64,000 bases of DNA from Chrysomallon squamiferum (Eukaryota > Mollusca > Gastropoda > Neomphalida > Peltospiridae): assembly GCA_012295275.1 (NCBI GenBank), contig CM022665.1:1413452-1477451 (forward strand), given 5' to 3'. Shown one piece after another: positions 60,353 through 64,000 of the stretch. How positions within the stretch are numbered: the stretch's first letter is position 1; every line of letters begins with the position of its first letter. The notes beneath the pieces were generated by a model. It had not been told where the DNA came from and searched no databases. It was given only the letters and a program-made list of their open reading frames with translations. A program made the position numbers and the translations under genes.

Positions 60353-60441
60353 CATTGGCGGAGGCTAAGATCGGAATTTGAGATGCAAATACATTTTTAT
60401 TTTTCTTGTGAAACGAACACACACAAAACTTTTTGTTGTCT

Positions 60442-64000
<3,559 letters not shown>

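Larger units (their letters stand above)
60216..60441. promoter_or_regulatory. Bidirectional promoter between two TSSK genes
   Basis: Only 226 bases separate the two divergent start codons, so both 5' UTRs and core promoters must lie here unless there are upstream non-coding exons. The interval contains two TGACGTCA palindromes and an inverted CCAAT box (ATTGG at 60354-60358) two bases after the second. It is richer in G and C than neighbouring DNA. No TATA box was assigned. Confidence 0.75.

Overview
This window is nuclear DNA from an animal. Genes are split by GT-AG introns of tens of bases to 7.5 kb, the DNA is AT-rich and crowded with microsatellites, and the recognisable proteins are metazoan. 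The combination of a WDR64-type protein, TSSK-type sperm kinases, Tigger and non-LTR remnants, long (GA)n/(ATT)n runs and very long introns best fits a mollusc, most likely a cephalopod such as an octopus. That assignment is inference; nothing here proves the species.

Layout. 1-20.4 kb has no host gene I can support. It holds microsatellites, a tRNA-like SINE head and a Tigger (pogo-class) DNA transposon remnant (4.85-5.54 kb), a 7.6-kb minisatellite of 34-36 bp units (array A, 7.6-15.2 kb), a 255-bp duplicated block and a decayed non-LTR retrotransposon on the minus strand (16.7-19.1 kb) with reverse transcriptase and RNase H remains. From 20.4 to 54.9 kb runs one large plus-strand gene of 32 recognised coding exons, encoding about 1,200 residues: an EF-hand-like N-terminus and about 12 WD repeats. 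I assign it to WDR64. Its first intron carries a second array of the same minisatellite (array B, 22.8-27.4 kb) and the second copy of the 255-bp block.

From 54.9 to 64 kb: the WDR64 3' UTR, an isolated minus-strand terminal coding exon of unknown identity (56.4-56.6 kb), and a head-to-head pair of TSSK-family protein kinases. One is complete and intronless on the minus strand (59.1-60.2 kb); the other has introns on the plus strand (from 60.44 kb) and runs off the window. Their start codons are 226 bp apart, and that interval holds two perfect palindromic cAMP-response elements (TGACGTCA) 17 bp apart, so the pair probably shares a CREB/CREM/ATF-responsive bidirectional promoter.

How the genes may work together. 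TSSK kinases act in post-meiotic male germ cells in animals, and WDR64 is chiefly known from testis and ciliated cells. The window may therefore be a small sperm- or cilium-related neighbourhood, but co-expression is inference. The most interesting items are the CRE pair between the kinases, the twin minisatellite arrays flanking WDR64 exon 1 with very recent internal duplications, the shared 255-bp block, and the orphan exon whose stop codon overlaps its poly(A) signal.
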